NCBI GenBank assembly: GCA_910579465.1
Contig: CAJTUB010000001.1
Location: 124,001 to 188,000 of the forward strand
Direction: 5' to 3'
DNA length: 64,000 nt
Source of the DNA: an uncultured Lachnospiraceae bacterium
Lineage (GTDB): Bacteria; Bacillota; Clostridia; Lachnospirales; Lachnospiraceae
A program made the translations under genes and the position numbers. The notes under the pieces were generated by a model. It did not search any database. It saw nothing but the letters and a program-made list of their open reading frames with translations, and was not told the origin of the DNA. Shown piece by piece: positions 8,528 through 17,878 of the stretch (position 1 is the stretch's first letter; every line of letters starts with the position of its first letter).

Positions 8528-9715
8528 ATGGCTAAGGCTAAATTTGAAAGAAACAAACCACATTGTAACATTGGTACCATCGGTCACGTTGACCATGGTA
8601 AGACCACTCTGACCGCTGCAATCACCAAGACGCTCCATGAGAGACTTGGTACCGGTGAGACCGTTGCATTCGACCAGATCGACAAGGCTCCGGAAGAGAG
8701 AGAAAGAGGTATTACCATTTCTACCGCTCACGTTGAGTACGAGTCCAAGAAGCGTCACTACGCTCACGTTGACTGCCCAGGTCATGCTGACTACGTTAAG
8801 AACATGATTACCGGTGCTGCTCAGATGGATGGTGCTATCCTTGTAGTAGCTGCAACCGATGGCCCGATGGCACAGACAAAGGAGCACATCCTCCTTTCCC
8901 GTCAGGTAGGTGTACCGTATATTGTTGTATTTATGAACAAGTGCGATATGGTTGATGATGAAGAGCTTCTTGAGCTTGTAGAGATGGAAATCACTGAGGC
9001 TCTGGAAGAGTATGACTTCAAGGATTGCCCGATTATCAAGGGTTCCGCATTAAAGGCTCTGGAAGACCCGAACAGCGAGTGGGGCGACAAGATTATCGAG
9101 CTCTTCGACGTTATCGATGATTATATTCCGGATCCGCAGAGAGAGACGGATAAGCCGTTCCTTATGCCGGTCGAGGACGTATTCACGATTACCGGTCGTG
9201 GTACGGTAGCAACTGGTCGTGTAGAGCGTGGTGTTCTTCATCTGAACGATGAAGTTGAAATCGTAGGTGTTAAGGAAGAGAACAGAAAGACCGTAGTTAC
9301 CGGTATCGAGATGTTCCGTAAGCTTCTTGATGAGGCTCAGGCTGGTGATAACATCGGTGCACTTCTCCGTGGTATCCAGAGAACCGATATCGTAAGAGGT
9401 CAGGTTATCTGTAAGCCGGGTACTGTTACCTGCCACAAGAAGTTTACCGCTCAGGTATACGTTCTGACGAAGGAAGAGGGTGGACGTCATACTCCGTTCT
9501 TCGGAAACTACAGACCGCAGTTCTACTTCAGAACCACTGACGTTACCGGTGTTGTAAATCTTCCGGACGGCGTTGACATGTGTATGCCGGGTGATAACAT
9601 CGAGATGACCATCGAGCTGATTCATCCGATTGCTATGGAGCAGGGTCTTACTTTCGCTATCCGTGAGGGTGGCCGTACCGTAGGTTCCGGTAAGGTTGCT
9701 TCCATCATTGAGTAA
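8528..9715 (+). CDS. tuf: Elongation factor Tu
   Basis: EF-Tu delivers aminoacyl-tRNA to the ribosome. The 395-residue product has GHVDHGKTTLTAA, the effector loop ERERGITIST, DCPGHADY, NKCD and GSALKAL, then the two beta-barrel domains. The ATG at 8528 follows AGGAGG at 8513-8518. It ends the translation-factor cluster and is followed directly by a strong terminator. Confidence 0.98.
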   Translation: MAKAKFERNKPHCNIGTIGHVDHGKTTLTAAITKTLHERLGTGETVAFDQIDKAPEERERGITISTAHVEYESKKRHYAHVDCPGHADYVKNMITGAAQMDGAILVVAATDGPMAQTKEHILLSRQVGVPYIVVFMNKCDMVDDEELLELVEMEITEALEEYDFKDCPIIKGSALKALEDPNSEWGDKIIELFDVIDDYIPDPQRETDKPFLMPVEDVFTITGRGTVATGRVERGVLHLNDEVEIVGVKEENRKTVVTGIEMFRKLLDEAQAGDNIGALLRGIQRTDIVRGQVICKPGTVTCHKKFTAQVYVLTKEEGGRHTPFFGNYRPQFYFRTTDVTGVVNLPDGVDMCMPGDNIEMTIELIHPIAMEQGLTFAIREGGRTVGSGKVASIIE

Positions 9716-9737
9716 TCAATAAAAAGCTGGATTTTAA

Positions 9738-9771
9738 GGGGCTTTCCTAGAAATAGGGAAGCCCCTTTTTT
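9738..9771 (+). terminator. Rho-independent terminator after tuf
   Basis: GGGGCTTTCC (9738-9747) pairs with GGGAAGCCCC (9756-9765) through ten pairs including one G-T, with the loop TAGAAATA. Six T residues follow (9766-9771). It closes the rpsL-tuf unit. Confidence 0.95.
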
Positions 9772-9821
9772 GAAATGCTGCAATCCGCAAGAAATGATAA
9801 TACGGATAGGAAAAATTGTGG

Positions 9822-9946
9822 TATAATCTCCGCGGAGGCAAAAGTGAGGCTGGACGAAAAGCAGATGCCATGCTTGTATGTGAAGATGCTTTTCGTCCAG
9901 CCGAGCGCGCACGCGAACGAGAAAACCGAAGGTTTTCGAGTTTTTT
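9822..9946 (+). ncRNA. Candidate small RNA or leader with 16-bp perfect hairpin
   Basis: The 317-base gap between tuf and the AraC-type gene holds no convincing gene but a clear transcript-like unit. An extended -10 (TG at 9819-9820, TATAAT at 9822-9827) is followed by a perfect 16-bp inverted repeat, GGCTGGACGAAAAGCA at 9848-9863 and its complement at 9887-9902, with a 23-base loop. A terminator hairpin lies at 9921-9946. No consensus -35 is seen. It may be a small RNA, an attenuated leader for the gene at 10033, or a dispersed palindromic element. Confidence 0.4.
9921..9946 (+). terminator. Rho-independent terminator upstream of AraC-type gene
   Basis: GAAAACC (9921-9927) and GGTTTTC (9931-9937) form a seven-pair stem with loop GAA. 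After GAG come six T residues (9941-9946). It would stop transcripts that start near 9834 before they reach the gene at 10033, so it may be an attenuator. Confidence 0.65.
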
Positions 9947-10032
9947 GCCGGAGTGTTGTATGGTATAACGTCTGTAAGGCATTTCGCATCCGACCGTAAG
10001 GGAGGATAAAATTCAAAGAAAGAAGGTAAAAA

Positions 10033-10962
10033 GTGAATAATCTGCAGCTGATAGAGAAGGTGTTATATTACATTGACGAGTATCTATATGAGGAGCTGAC
10101 CTATGAGCGTCTGGCAGAGGTGTTCGGGTACTCCTCCTTTCATTTCCACAAGATTTTTTCATCAGTAACAGAATTAAGTATAACCGAGTATATCCGGAAG
10201 CGCCGTCTCACCATGGCACATAAAAAACTATGTGAAACAACAGAGACAGTTGCAAATATTTGTTACAGTGTTGGTTTTAATAGTATTCAGACCTTTAACC
10301 GGGCGTTTAAGGATACGTTCGGAATGCAGCCACTTGTGGCAAGGGAAAAGCAGGCAAAGATTACCTGTCGCACTGTAGAAGAAATCGTTACAGGATATTT
10401 GAAACGTGTTGCGATAGAGGGTGTGTTTTCGATAGAACCACGCTTTGAAGAAAGAGAAGAATTTGTAATTGCCGGATATAGAAAGCACACCAGAGAGGGC
10501 ATTGATGTCATAGGAGAGGCGTGGTTTGAGTTAAAGAGCAACCTGGCTGCTATTGAAAGAAAAAATGAACATACGATGTATGGCTTTGAAGATTATTCGG
10601 AGGAATTTAGTTCTGAACCGTTAGCATTTTATTATATGGCTGGAGTAGAAGTGGACAGGGATACAATCCTTCCAGAAGGTGTATATCGCAAGGTGGTGCA
10701 AAAAGCAAAGTATGCGGTGTTTACAGTGAATGGGAATAATGATGGCGGAGAAATCTGGAAGGCACTCCGTTATATTTATTTTGTATGGCTGCCAAATTCG
10801 GAATACTGTATGGATGAAAATACGTTATTTGATTTTGAATATTATGATGAGCGTTGGGATTGTCAGCTTGGAACAGCACAAATGGAAATTTATATACCGG
10901 TAAAGAAAATGGAGGGACAGGATGAAGAAGTCATTGAACCGGATAGAAAATTATGTATATGA
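10033..10962 (+). CDS. AraC-type regulator with GyrI-like effector domain
   Basis: The 309-residue protein begins with two AraC-type helix-turn-helix units (about 8-105; LAEVFGYSSFHFHKIFSS and VANICYSVGFNSIQTFNRAFK). A GyrI-like domain follows (about 135-300) that includes FVIAGYRKHTREG and ends with MEIYIPVKKM. Such domains in Rob- and BmrR-related proteins bind small, often cationic or aromatic molecules. It uses a GTG start with a weak AGAAGG site. The gene overlaps the serine hydrolase that follows, which is followed in turn by a UvrA-like gene, so it probably senses a compound and activates these neighbours. The target compound is unknown. Confidence 0.88.
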   Translation: MNNLQLIEKVLYYIDEYLYEELTYERLAEVFGYSSFHFHKIFSSVTELSITEYIRKRRLTMAHKKLCETTETVANICYSVGFNSIQTFNRAFKDTFGMQPLVAREKQAKITCRTVEEIVTGYLKRVAIEGVFSIEPRFEEREEFVIAGYRKHTREGIDVIGEAWFELKSNLAAIERKNEHTMYGFEDYSEEFSSEPLAFYYMAGVEVDRDTILPEGVYRKVVQKAKYAVFTVNGNNDGGEIWKALRYIYFVWLPNSEYCMDENTLFDFEYYDERWDCQLGTAQMEIYIPVKKMEGQDEEVIEPDRKLCI

Positions 10963-11884
10963 AATGAGATATAAGAACATTGACAATATTTTGATTACGA
11001 AAAATGGACAGGAGGTCTATTCGAAAAATTTTAATAAAGAGTTTGACGGAAAAAAGCATCACATTGCTTCTGTTATAAAGAGTATTATTTCCTTGGGAAC
11101 GGGAATTGCTGTTGACAGGGGATATGTGAGATTAGATGACTATATTTGTGAATACCTGGGAGAGTCGTTCAATCCTATGACGACAAAGGCGCATAGAAAA
11201 ATTAAAATAAGAGATTTGTTGACGCTTTCCTCCGGAATCTATTGGCAGTTTGGGATTCATGCAAGCCAGCCGCTTTGGTCAACCGTGGAAGCCGAGGAGG
11301 ATTGGAGCCGGGCAATCTTAGAGCTTCCGGGTGCATATACGCCGGGAACGAAATTCTATTATAAGGATGCAGATGTTTATCTGCTGACGCAGGTGTTACA
11401 GAAGGTGACAGGGCAGTCGATCGAGAATTATATTTCTGAGAATCTGTATCAACCCCTTGGAATTGTATGCGCTGCGGTTGATTATGATTTTGGAATAAGA
11501 AACAACAATATGAGCAACATCGGTATGCTGACAGCACAGGAGATGGCGAAGATAGGAAATCTATGTTTAAACCGGGGAGAATATCAGGGACAACGAATCA
11601 TAAGCGAAGCGTATTTAAAGATGGCGACGACAAAACAGATTACTACCAATGAGTTTGTAAAGTATTTTGGAATGCAGGAGTATGGTTTTTTGTGGTGGAT
11701 TCATGAGGATGCGTATTTTGCCAGAGGTTTTGGCGGAAATGAGATAGCGGTTTTCCCGAAGTACGGACTGGTTGTGGTAATTCAGGCAACGGCGAAAAAA
11801 GTATCAAAAGAATATTTAGATGTGATATATCATGTGATTTTAAAAGAAGAATCATTGCTGTCGCAGGAGAAAGGAGAACGGTAA
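10922..11884 (+). CDS. Serine hydrolase, beta-lactamase/PBP fold (copy A)
   Basis: The 320-residue protein belongs to the beta-lactamase-related class C/AmpH-like family (PF00144). The nucleophile motif SxxK is S50-V-I-K53. The second motif is YKDADVYLLTQ, where YxD replaces the usual YxN. A glycine-rich ARGFGGNEIAV stretch stands in for the third motif. There is no signal peptide, so it should be cytosolic, which is unusual for a cell-wall or beta-lactam enzyme and points to an intracellular ester or amide substrate. Its ATG lies inside the end of the AraC-type gene and its stop is one base before the UvrA-like start. Confidence 0.85.
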   Translation: MKKSLNRIENYVYEMRYKNIDNILITKNGQEVYSKNFNKEFDGKKHHIASVIKSIISLGTGIAVDRGYVRLDDYICEYLGESFNPMTTKAHRKIKIRDLLTLSSGIYWQFGIHASQPLWSTVEAEEDWSRAILELPGAYTPGTKFYYKDADVYLLTQVLQKVTGQSIENYISENLYQPLGIVCAAVDYDFGIRNNNMSNIGMLTAQEMAKIGNLCLNRGEYQGQRIISEAYLKMATTKQITTNEFVKYFGMQEYGFLWWIHEDAYFARGFGGNEIAVFPKYGLVVVIQATAKKVSKEYLDVIYHVILKEESLLSQEKGER

Positions 11885-11885
11885 T

Positions 11886-14243
11886 ATGAGAGAGGACATG
11901 CTCCGCATCAGGAGCGCATTTACGAATAATTTGAAACACATTGATGTTGATATACCGTTAGGGAAATTGACTGTAATTACCGGCGTGAGCGGTTCGGGGA
12001 AGTCCAGTCTGGCATTTGATACGATTTATGAGGAAGGCAGACGCCGGTATCTGATGTTTAGCGGCCTCGAAACAGAAACCAATCAGACTTACGGTGAGAT
12101 TACAGGGCTGTCCCCTACGGTTGCATTGGAACAAAGGGTGATCCGGCAAACCAATATAAGAAGTACGGTAGGAAGCAAAAGTCAGATGATACACGGACTG
12201 GCGTATTTGTATGCCAAATATGGAGAGTATCATGGAATGCGTCAAAACACAATGTCCGGTTTGGAGTTTTTTAATCGGAATACAACAAAGGGGATGTGTT
12301 TACGATGCATCGGACGGGGTTACATTACGCAGATTAACGGAGAGAAGATGTTACAACCTTATGACCAAAGGTTATCGGAACTGCTTCAGGGAAAAATCGT
12401 AAGGAAAAAGGAGTATGTGAGACAGCTCACGCTTTTTTGTACAAAGCATCAGCTTGATTTTGAAACGAGAATACAGGAACTGAGTGATACGCAAAGGGAT
12501 GAGTTGATCAACGGAGATGTGGCAATCGGCTTTGACGGTCTGGAAGCCATATTTCGGGATTACACCGGGGATACCATGTTTTCGAAAGGAAGAAAGCATA
12601 GTGATATTTATCGGATGTACACAAAAAGATGCGTATGTCAAAAGTGTAAGGGGTATGGTCTGGGAGAAAAAGCATTAAACACCTATATTCAAGGAAAACA
12701 TATCGGAGAACTGGCAGAATTAACCGTAACGGAGCTAAAGGCTTTTATTCAAAGTCTGCCGATGAACGAAGACAGAGTGATTAGGGGGATTGTAAAGAAG
12801 GCCGAATTGATGGAGGAAGTAGGGTTGTCCCATTTATCATTGGGGAGAACCGTACCGACATTGAGCGGAGGAGAGGTACAGCGGCTTTTTCTGGTCAGCT
12901 ACCTGATTACGAATCTGCAATCGCTGATTTTTGTGTTTGACGAACCGACCATAGGCTTACATGAGATGGAGAAACAGAGACTGATTCAAGTAATTCGAAA
13001 GCTGGTTGAGAATCATAACACGGTAATTGTCGTGGAACATGATAAGAATTTTATGGAGCAGGCAGATTATATTGTGGATATCGGACCGGGTGCGGGAGAA
13101 TATGGCGGACAATTGATATTCCAGGGAAGCTATGAGAAATTCCTAAGCTGTAAAGCTTCCGTCACGTCCTGCTATTTGAACGGTTCCTGTCAGATGCAGG
13201 TAAGTGCCAAAGGCCGGAAGGTGGATTTGGATGATGCGCTAAGGCTGGAAAATATAACGATACATAATCTGCAATCAGTTTCCACCAGGATTCCTTTGGG
13301 TGTTATGGTGGGAATTGCAGGAGTGTCGGGCAGTGGCAAATCGAGTTTGATATCGGATGCCCTGGTTCCTATATTAAAGAAGAATTTGCAGAATCGGTTC
13401 GTTGATTTATCGGCGGAAGAAGAGGAAGAGCCGGAAGAAGATACAGGATCGGGGAACGTAGAGGTACAGGGCATTGAGAAAATAGAAAAATGTATTATTG
13501 TGGACCAAAAACCGATAGGAAGAAAAAGTACATCAACACCAATCAGTTACCTCGGCGGACTGGAAAGAATCAGGGAATTGTTGGCGGACACGTCCTATGC
13601 GAAAAAGCATGATTACGGAAAAGGGCTGTTTTCTAAGAACTCTGAGGGGCGTTGTTTGTGTTGTCAGGGCTTAGGAGAGCTTCCGGTAGATATCGGACTG
13701 GGAAATCAGTTATTTCTACGGTGCGAGGACTGTGATGGGACAGGATATGTTTCGGAGGCACTTGAAGTAAACTATAACGGGAAAAATATTTATGAAATCA
13801 TGCAGATGTCCTTTGCGGAAGCGGAAGCTTTTTTTGGGCAGGATAAAAAGTTGTCCGCACTTATGACAGTCATGGTCCGGGTTGGTATGGGATATATGAA
13901 GCTTGGGCAAAAGACTACTACCATCAGTGGCGGTGAAGCACAGAGGATTAAGCTCGCAAAGGAATTGAGTCAATCCACGAGGGGATGTTTGTTTATTTTA
14001 GATGAGCCTACTACCGGATTGTCATTCCGGGATACCGACCATTTGATGCGGTTATTGAATGACATTGTTGACGCGGGAAATTCCATGATTATGATTGAAC
14101 ATGATACGAATGTTTTGAAAAACTGTGATTACTTAATTGAACTTGGTCCCGGCGGCGGAGCTGCCGGAGGAAGGATTATTGCTACGGGGACTGTTAAAGA
14201 GATAAAGAAAAATCTGGATTCTGTGATTGCGGAATACTTATAA
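11886..14243 (+). CDS. Short UvrA-like twin ABC ATPase (copy 1)
   Basis: The 785-residue protein has two ABC cassettes arranged as in UvrA. Cassette one has Walker A TGVSGSGKSSLAFDT (GxSGSGKS at 33-40), signature PTLSGGEVQRL and Walker B FVFDEPTIGLH. Cassette two has AGVSGSGKSSL, TISGGEAQRIKL and FILDEPTTGLS. Zinc-type pairs CLRCIGRG, CVCQKCKG, CLCCQG and CEDCDGTG are kept. True UvrA is about 940 residues; the missing length falls in the N-terminal UvrB-binding and insertion region. It is thus unlikely to start nucleotide excision repair. Related short UvrA-like proteins, such as DrrC, give resistance to DNA-binding drugs. It is the third gene of the AraC-type/hydrolase/UvrA-like unit. Confidence 0.87.
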   Translation: MREDMLRIRSAFTNNLKHIDVDIPLGKLTVITGVSGSGKSSLAFDTIYEEGRRRYLMFSGLETETNQTYGEITGLSPTVALEQRVIRQTNIRSTVGSKSQMIHGLAYLYAKYGEYHGMRQNTMSGLEFFNRNTTKGMCLRCIGRGYITQINGEKMLQPYDQRLSELLQGKIVRKKEYVRQLTLFCTKHQLDFETRIQELSDTQRDELINGDVAIGFDGLEAIFRDYTGDTMFSKGRKHSDIYRMYTKRCVCQKCKGYGLGEKALNTYIQGKHIGELAELTVTELKAFIQSLPMNEDRVIRGIVKKAELMEEVGLSHLSLGRTVPTLSGGEVQRLFLVSYLITNLQSLIFVFDEPTIGLHEMEKQRLIQVIRKLVENHNTVIVVEHDKNFMEQADYIVDIGPGAGEYGGQLIFQGSYEKFLSCKASVTSCYLNGSCQMQVSAKGRKVDLDDALRLENITIHNLQSVSTRIPLGVMVGIAGVSGSGKSSLISDALVPILKKNLQNRFVDLSAEEEEEPEEDTGSGNVEVQGIEKIEKCIIVDQKPIGRKSTSTPISYLGGLERIRELLADTSYAKKHDYGKGLFSKNSEGRCLCCQGLGELPVDIGLGNQLFLRCEDCDGTGYVSEALEVNYNGKNIYEIMQMSFAEAEAFFGQDKKLSALMTVMVRVGMGYMKLGQKTTTISGGEAQRIKLAKELSQSTRGCLFILDEPTTGLSFRDTDHLMRLLNDIVDAGNSMIMIEHDTNVLKNCDYLIELGPGGGAAGGRIIATGTVKEIKKNLDSVIAEYL

Positions 14244-14299
14244 GCGAAGAATTGCAGGGGAAAACAGCCGGATGTCTTATGTCTGTTATTTAGAAAGGG

Positions 14300-14328
14300 T
14301 TGACGAAGCTGTCTGGTTATAATAAAAT
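14300..14328 (+). promoter_or_regulatory. Promoter for S66 peptidase gene
   Basis: TTGACG (14300-14305) and TAAAAT (14323-14328) are separated by 17 bases, upstream of the S66 peptidase gene. The leader would be about 85 nucleotides. Confidence 0.65.
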
Positions 14329-14421
14329 GGAATATATCAATGTAGACGATTCAGGGAAGGAAAATAATATCGTATTTTCATTATGGATTTTTTGCAAATA
14401 TAAAATCAAAGGAGAAGATTT

Positions 14422-15444
14422 ATGTATCAATTAGAAGTGCCTAAGGTGTTAAAAAGGGGAGACACCATTGCCTTGCTATCTATTTCCGGAGGCAGAGCAG
14501 GCGATGAGGATATGCTTTACAGATACCAGATAGGAGAAAGACGACTGAAGGAAATATGGGGAGTCCGTGTTATCACGACGCCGAACGCCTTAGCAGGCAG
14601 CAGTTTTTTGTATGAACATCCGGAGGCACGTGCGGCGGACCTGATGTGGGCGATGCAGAATAAGGAGGTAAATGGAATCATTTGCATGATGGGCGGGGAT
14701 GATTCTTACAGGGTGTTTCCCTACATAGATCTGAGTGTCATAAAAAATAACCCTAAAGTGTTTATGGGATATTCAGATATTGCTTCATGGATGGCAGTTT
14801 TTGCAAAAGCAGGGGTAAGAGCCTACTATGGACCTAATTTATTAACACCTATTGCGCAGCCTGCAGAGTTAGACAGCTATACCAAGGAAGCAATAACAAG
14901 ATGTTTGTTTTCTACGGAAATAATAGGCGATGTACCGGCTTGTTCAAAATATACCAATATTGAATGGCGGAATCTTGGAAAAGATGATATTAAGTGGGTG
15001 CCGAATCCTGGTTACAAATTAGTGCAGGGAAACGGAGTCGTAAGAGGAAGAATCTTTGGCGGATGCGTAGGACCCTTGCGGCAGATTATGGGGACGGAAT
15101 TTTTCCCGGACAGGGACTTTTTCAGGGATTGTATTATCATGTTAGAGGGCGGCTCACCATACGGGAGTACCTTAGCCGGGCTACATGACTTAAGGGCATT
15201 AGATGCGGCAGGAATGTTTCAATATGCGGCGGGAATCATTATGGGACAATTAAGTGAAGAGGAAGAGAAGCTCGTAGTTAAGTTTTTAAAGTATGAGGCA
15301 CACCGGGAGGATATTCCGGTTTTATCAAATGTTGATTTTGGTCATAGGACGCCAATGACTGTTATCCCAATGGGTGCAGAGGCAGAGATTGATTGCAGCC
15401 ATATCACATTCAGAATTATGGAGCCAGGAGTTGACAAAGCATAG
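14422..15444 (+). CDS. S66-family serine peptidase (LD-carboxypeptidase/MccF-like)
   Basis: The 340-residue protein matches the S66 family, which contains muropeptide LD-carboxypeptidase and the microcin C immunity peptidase MccF. The Ser-Glu-His triad can be placed at S118 (MGYSDIAS), E242 (IIMLEGGSP) and H308 (VDFGHRTPM). GGDDSYRVFPYID and GGCVGPLRQIMGTEFFPD are typical of the MccF-like branch. There is no signal peptide, so it acts in the cytosol. MccF cleaves toxic aminoacyl-nucleotides; a similar self- or cross-immunity role would suit the resistance-like neighbours. It has its own promoter and an AAAGGAGA ribosome site. Confidence 0.87.
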   Translation: MYQLEVPKVLKRGDTIALLSISGGRAGDEDMLYRYQIGERRLKEIWGVRVITTPNALAGSSFLYEHPEARAADLMWAMQNKEVNGIICMMGGDDSYRVFPYIDLSVIKNNPKVFMGYSDIASWMAVFAKAGVRAYYGPNLLTPIAQPAELDSYTKEAITRCLFSTEIIGDVPACSKYTNIEWRNLGKDDIKWVPNPGYKLVQGNGVVRGRIFGGCVGPLRQIMGTEFFPDRDFFRDCIIMLEGGSPYGSTLAGLHDLRALDAAGMFQYAAGIIMGQLSEEEEKLVVKFLKYEAHREDIPVLSNVDFGHRTPMTVIPMGAEAEIDCSHITFRIMEPGVDKA

Positions 15445-15598
15445 GAGGATTATCTGGCGGCATTGTTCGGATGGATAATCAAGATAGTGAAAACAGATGC
15501 TGACAGAGGAGAAGACATAAATAAAGGGCAGGTAGTAAAGTTTGGTAATTGACAGCATATAGTAATTAGTGGGGAGGAGAATAAAAGACAATTAAGTG

Positions 15599-15627
15599 TT
15601 GAAAAATAGAGGTAAGAGTGTTATACT
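15599..15627 (+). promoter_or_regulatory. Sigma-A promoter for 119-aa gene and HD gene
   Basis: TTGAAA (15599-15604), 17 bases, TATACT (15622-15627). The start point would be about 30 bases upstream of the ATG at 15664. The transcript should cover the small gene, the HD gene and the gene at 17310, up to the terminator at 17683. Confidence 0.8.
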
Positions 15628-15663
15628 TTTATATGGAAAATTTATTTGAGGAGGGGTGAAGGT

Positions 15664-16023
15664 ATGTGTTTCTATATTGGAATGGAGGATTTGGCTGCGA
15701 ATGCCCTTATTGAATCGATACGTAGGTCAGGAAAAACATTTTTGACCTATGAGGAAATAGAAGCATACGGTTCTAAGGTTGTGGAGCTTTTAAATGAAAG
15801 AGGAGAGAAAGCAGTTTTAATATTGTCAAGAGAAAGAACGAATGCGTTGTTCCGGAATTATTCTGACTTTTTTCAAGAAAAGGTTGTTTCCGGCAAGCAG
15901 GGGATTGAATTAAAGGAAAGTGTTACTTTAGAAGAACTGATTGCTCAATTCCGGGGCTATCTGGCATTGGATGTTTTACTAGCTTTTGTAAACGAAAGTT
16001 CTATACAGGCATTGGGGGTATAG
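15664..16023 (+). CDS. Unknown 119-aa protein upstream of HD gene
   Basis: I do not recognise the family. The ATG at 15664 follows GAGGAGGGG at 15649-15657. The product has no membrane segment or signal peptide; it looks like a compact alpha/beta protein with a leucine-rich C-terminal half. It ends one codon before the TTG of the HD-domain gene, so the two are coupled. The order small protein, HD phosphohydrolase, small protein under one promoter suggests a functional set. Confidence 0.7.
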   Translation: MCFYIGMEDLAANALIESIRRSGKTFLTYEEIEAYGSKVVELLNERGEKAVLILSRERTNALFRNYSDFFQEKVVSGKQGIELKESVTLEELIAQFRGYLALDVLLAFVNESSIQALGV

Positions 16024-17341
16024 TTGGCATTGAAAACGTATAAAAGGATAAAAGATCCGATATATGGATATATAGAGATATCAACGCAATATATGGATGG
16101 GATAATTGATACGGCCTGTTTCCAAAGATTGCGGAGAATAATGCAGACAAGCTATTCTCCGCTTTATCCGTCTGCAGTACATAATAGATTCGTCCATTCA
16201 ATAGGCGTATTCCATCTTGGCAAAATTGCATCAAATCAGCTGGTATCAGAAATAAATAGTAAGTTTGGGTTTTCCTTTGACGTGGCACGGCTGGGGGAAG
16301 TCTTTCAGATTGCATGCTTACTGCATGATGTAGGACATGCCCCGTTTTCGCATACCGGTGAGTCTTTTTATCTGGGTGAAGAAAAGGATTTTACTAAAAT
16401 ACATAATAAACTGATAGAAGTAGTGGATACAGAAGCTTTTCAAAAAGACGTTCCCAGGGAAAGGTCTTTGGCAGCCGCCCCGCATGAGATTCTGAGTTCT
16501 ATTGTGGGAATTTTATCTTTTCCCACCTTTTTTAAAGAAAGTTCCGAAAAAGAGTTTTTGGCCAGATGTATCACAGGCTATAAGTATACTGAAAAAAATC
16601 AGGAAAACGACATAAGAAATTGCTTTATCCAGCTGCTGAATTCTAAGGTAATTGATGTTGATAAGCTGGATTATCTGATACGGGATGCTTATGCTGCCGG
16701 ATTTGATACAGTGGGAATTGATTATGAAAGATTATTGGGGGCTTTAACAGTCATAAAACAAAATAATACATATGAGCTGGCGTATTACAAGGGTGCTGTT
16801 CAGCATAATCGAGAATGTCATTTACGCTCACGATGCAGAGAGAAAATGGTTACAAAGCCACCCGGCAGTACTATATGAAACTTATATTTTGCAGCATGCA
16901 ATGGAGCATTTATGTAAAAAGTTCCGGGAATTTGGGAAAGAATTATTTTGTTTGGAATCCTTACAGGAAAAGGGGCAGGAGCTTTGTGAAAATATCAGGA
17001 TTTGTTTGTTGGGGGACGATGATATTATCTATCTGATGAAGAATATTTTTCCGGACGAACTAAGTAAGGAATATTTCCAGCGTACGGAGCGTCATCATCC
17101 GATTTGGAAATCAGAGGCAGAATACAAGACTTTTTTTCTGGGGCAGGTTTCAGGGGGCGAGTTATTAAAAGAGTTTGAAAGTGCAATGGCGGCTACTGCA
17201 AAATATCTTGGAGGTAATTCCGAGGTCTGGACAATCAATGAAAGTTTAAGCGAAAGAATCAGGGCAGATCTGGCAAAGATGGAAGAGATCGGGCAGAAGG
17301 CTGAGTTAGATGACAAGCAGGATTACACAAAAGAAGGATAA
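16024..17341 (+). pseudogene. HD-domain phosphohydrolase (COG1078-like), frameshifted
   Basis: Two overlapping frames together make one protein of about 438 residues. The first (16024-16878, TTG start) has an HD domain: VHNRFVHSIGVFHLG, CLLHDVGHAPFSHTGE, and VIDVDKLDYLIRDAY, as in dGTPase-like HD hydrolases. After LAYYKGAV it runs out of frame. The second frame resumes exactly with SIIENVIYAHDAERKWLQSH and ends at 17341. Removing one base, C16801, restores the continuous family sequence KGAVSIIENV. This is a single-base insertion, either a real inactivating mutation or a sequencing error. The HD active site lies before the break. Members act on nucleotides or dNTPs; the substrate here is unknown. 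Confidence 0.8.
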
Positions 17342-17660
17342 AGAAAGGATGCTTAAAGTTATTGATTGCCTGATAAAATATTTTACTGCCAAAGAGATGA
17401 AGTGTGATTTTATTATTATTAAGGCAGACCAGTTTAACAGTGGTTTTGGTAAGCCGGATTTCTCTAATATAAAAATATCTTTTCGGGGTGATCATGGAGA
17501 GGAAAAAATCGCTAGGGTAGAAGATATTGTATCCTCGTTAAGTGCAAAGAAAAAGGACCGGGATGAGTTTTTTTATCTGTTTTATAAGAGGGAAAACGAC
17601 AGCAGTAAGGGACTGGACAGCCAGGAATTATGTAAAATTTTATTTAAGGAATTTGTATGA
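17310..17660 (+). CDS. Unknown 116-aa protein downstream of HD gene
   Basis: I do not recognise the family. The start at 17310 lies inside the 3' end of the HD gene, with AGAAGG nine bases before it; an internal ATG at 17349 is a possible alternative. The product is soluble, with a hydrophobic CDFIIIKAD strand and a charged C-terminal half (SAKKKDRDEFFYLFYKRE). It is the last gene before a terminator and belongs to the small-HD-small unit. Confidence 0.6.
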   Translation: MTSRITQKKDKERMLKVIDCLIKYFTAKEMKCDFIIIKADQFNSGFGKPDFSNIKISFRGDHGEEKIARVEDIVSSLSAKKKDRDEFFYLFYKRENDSSKGLDSQELCKILFKEFV

Positions 17661-17682
17661 TAAGAGTTTTATTTGAGAAATG

Positions 17683-17715
17683 TGAGGCATGGTAGTTTCT
17701 GTGCCTCATATTTTT
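17683..17715 (+). terminator. Rho-independent terminator after HD unit
   Basis: TGAGGCA (17683-17689) pairs with TGCCTCA (17702-17708), loop TGGTAGTTTCTG, followed by TATTTTT (17709-17715). It separates the HD unit from the XRE-type regulator. Confidence 0.8.
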
Positions 17716-17878
17716 CTAACTCTTGGATAGCAATGTAACGTCACGGATGACATTTTTCCCTGAAATAGTGTTTTTGACGTGGTGGTTATTTTTCTCCGGA
17801 TATGCAATAATAATAGTGCCTTCAGCCGGCAGAAGGATTGGCAGATGTAGTAACGCATATGATTATAAGGAGGATTCT

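Noticed and set aside
9747..10016. Small frames on both strands across the tuf-AraC gap
   Set aside because: They run through a terminator and a perfect inverted repeat and have no ribosome site; the hairpin explains the mirrored peptides.
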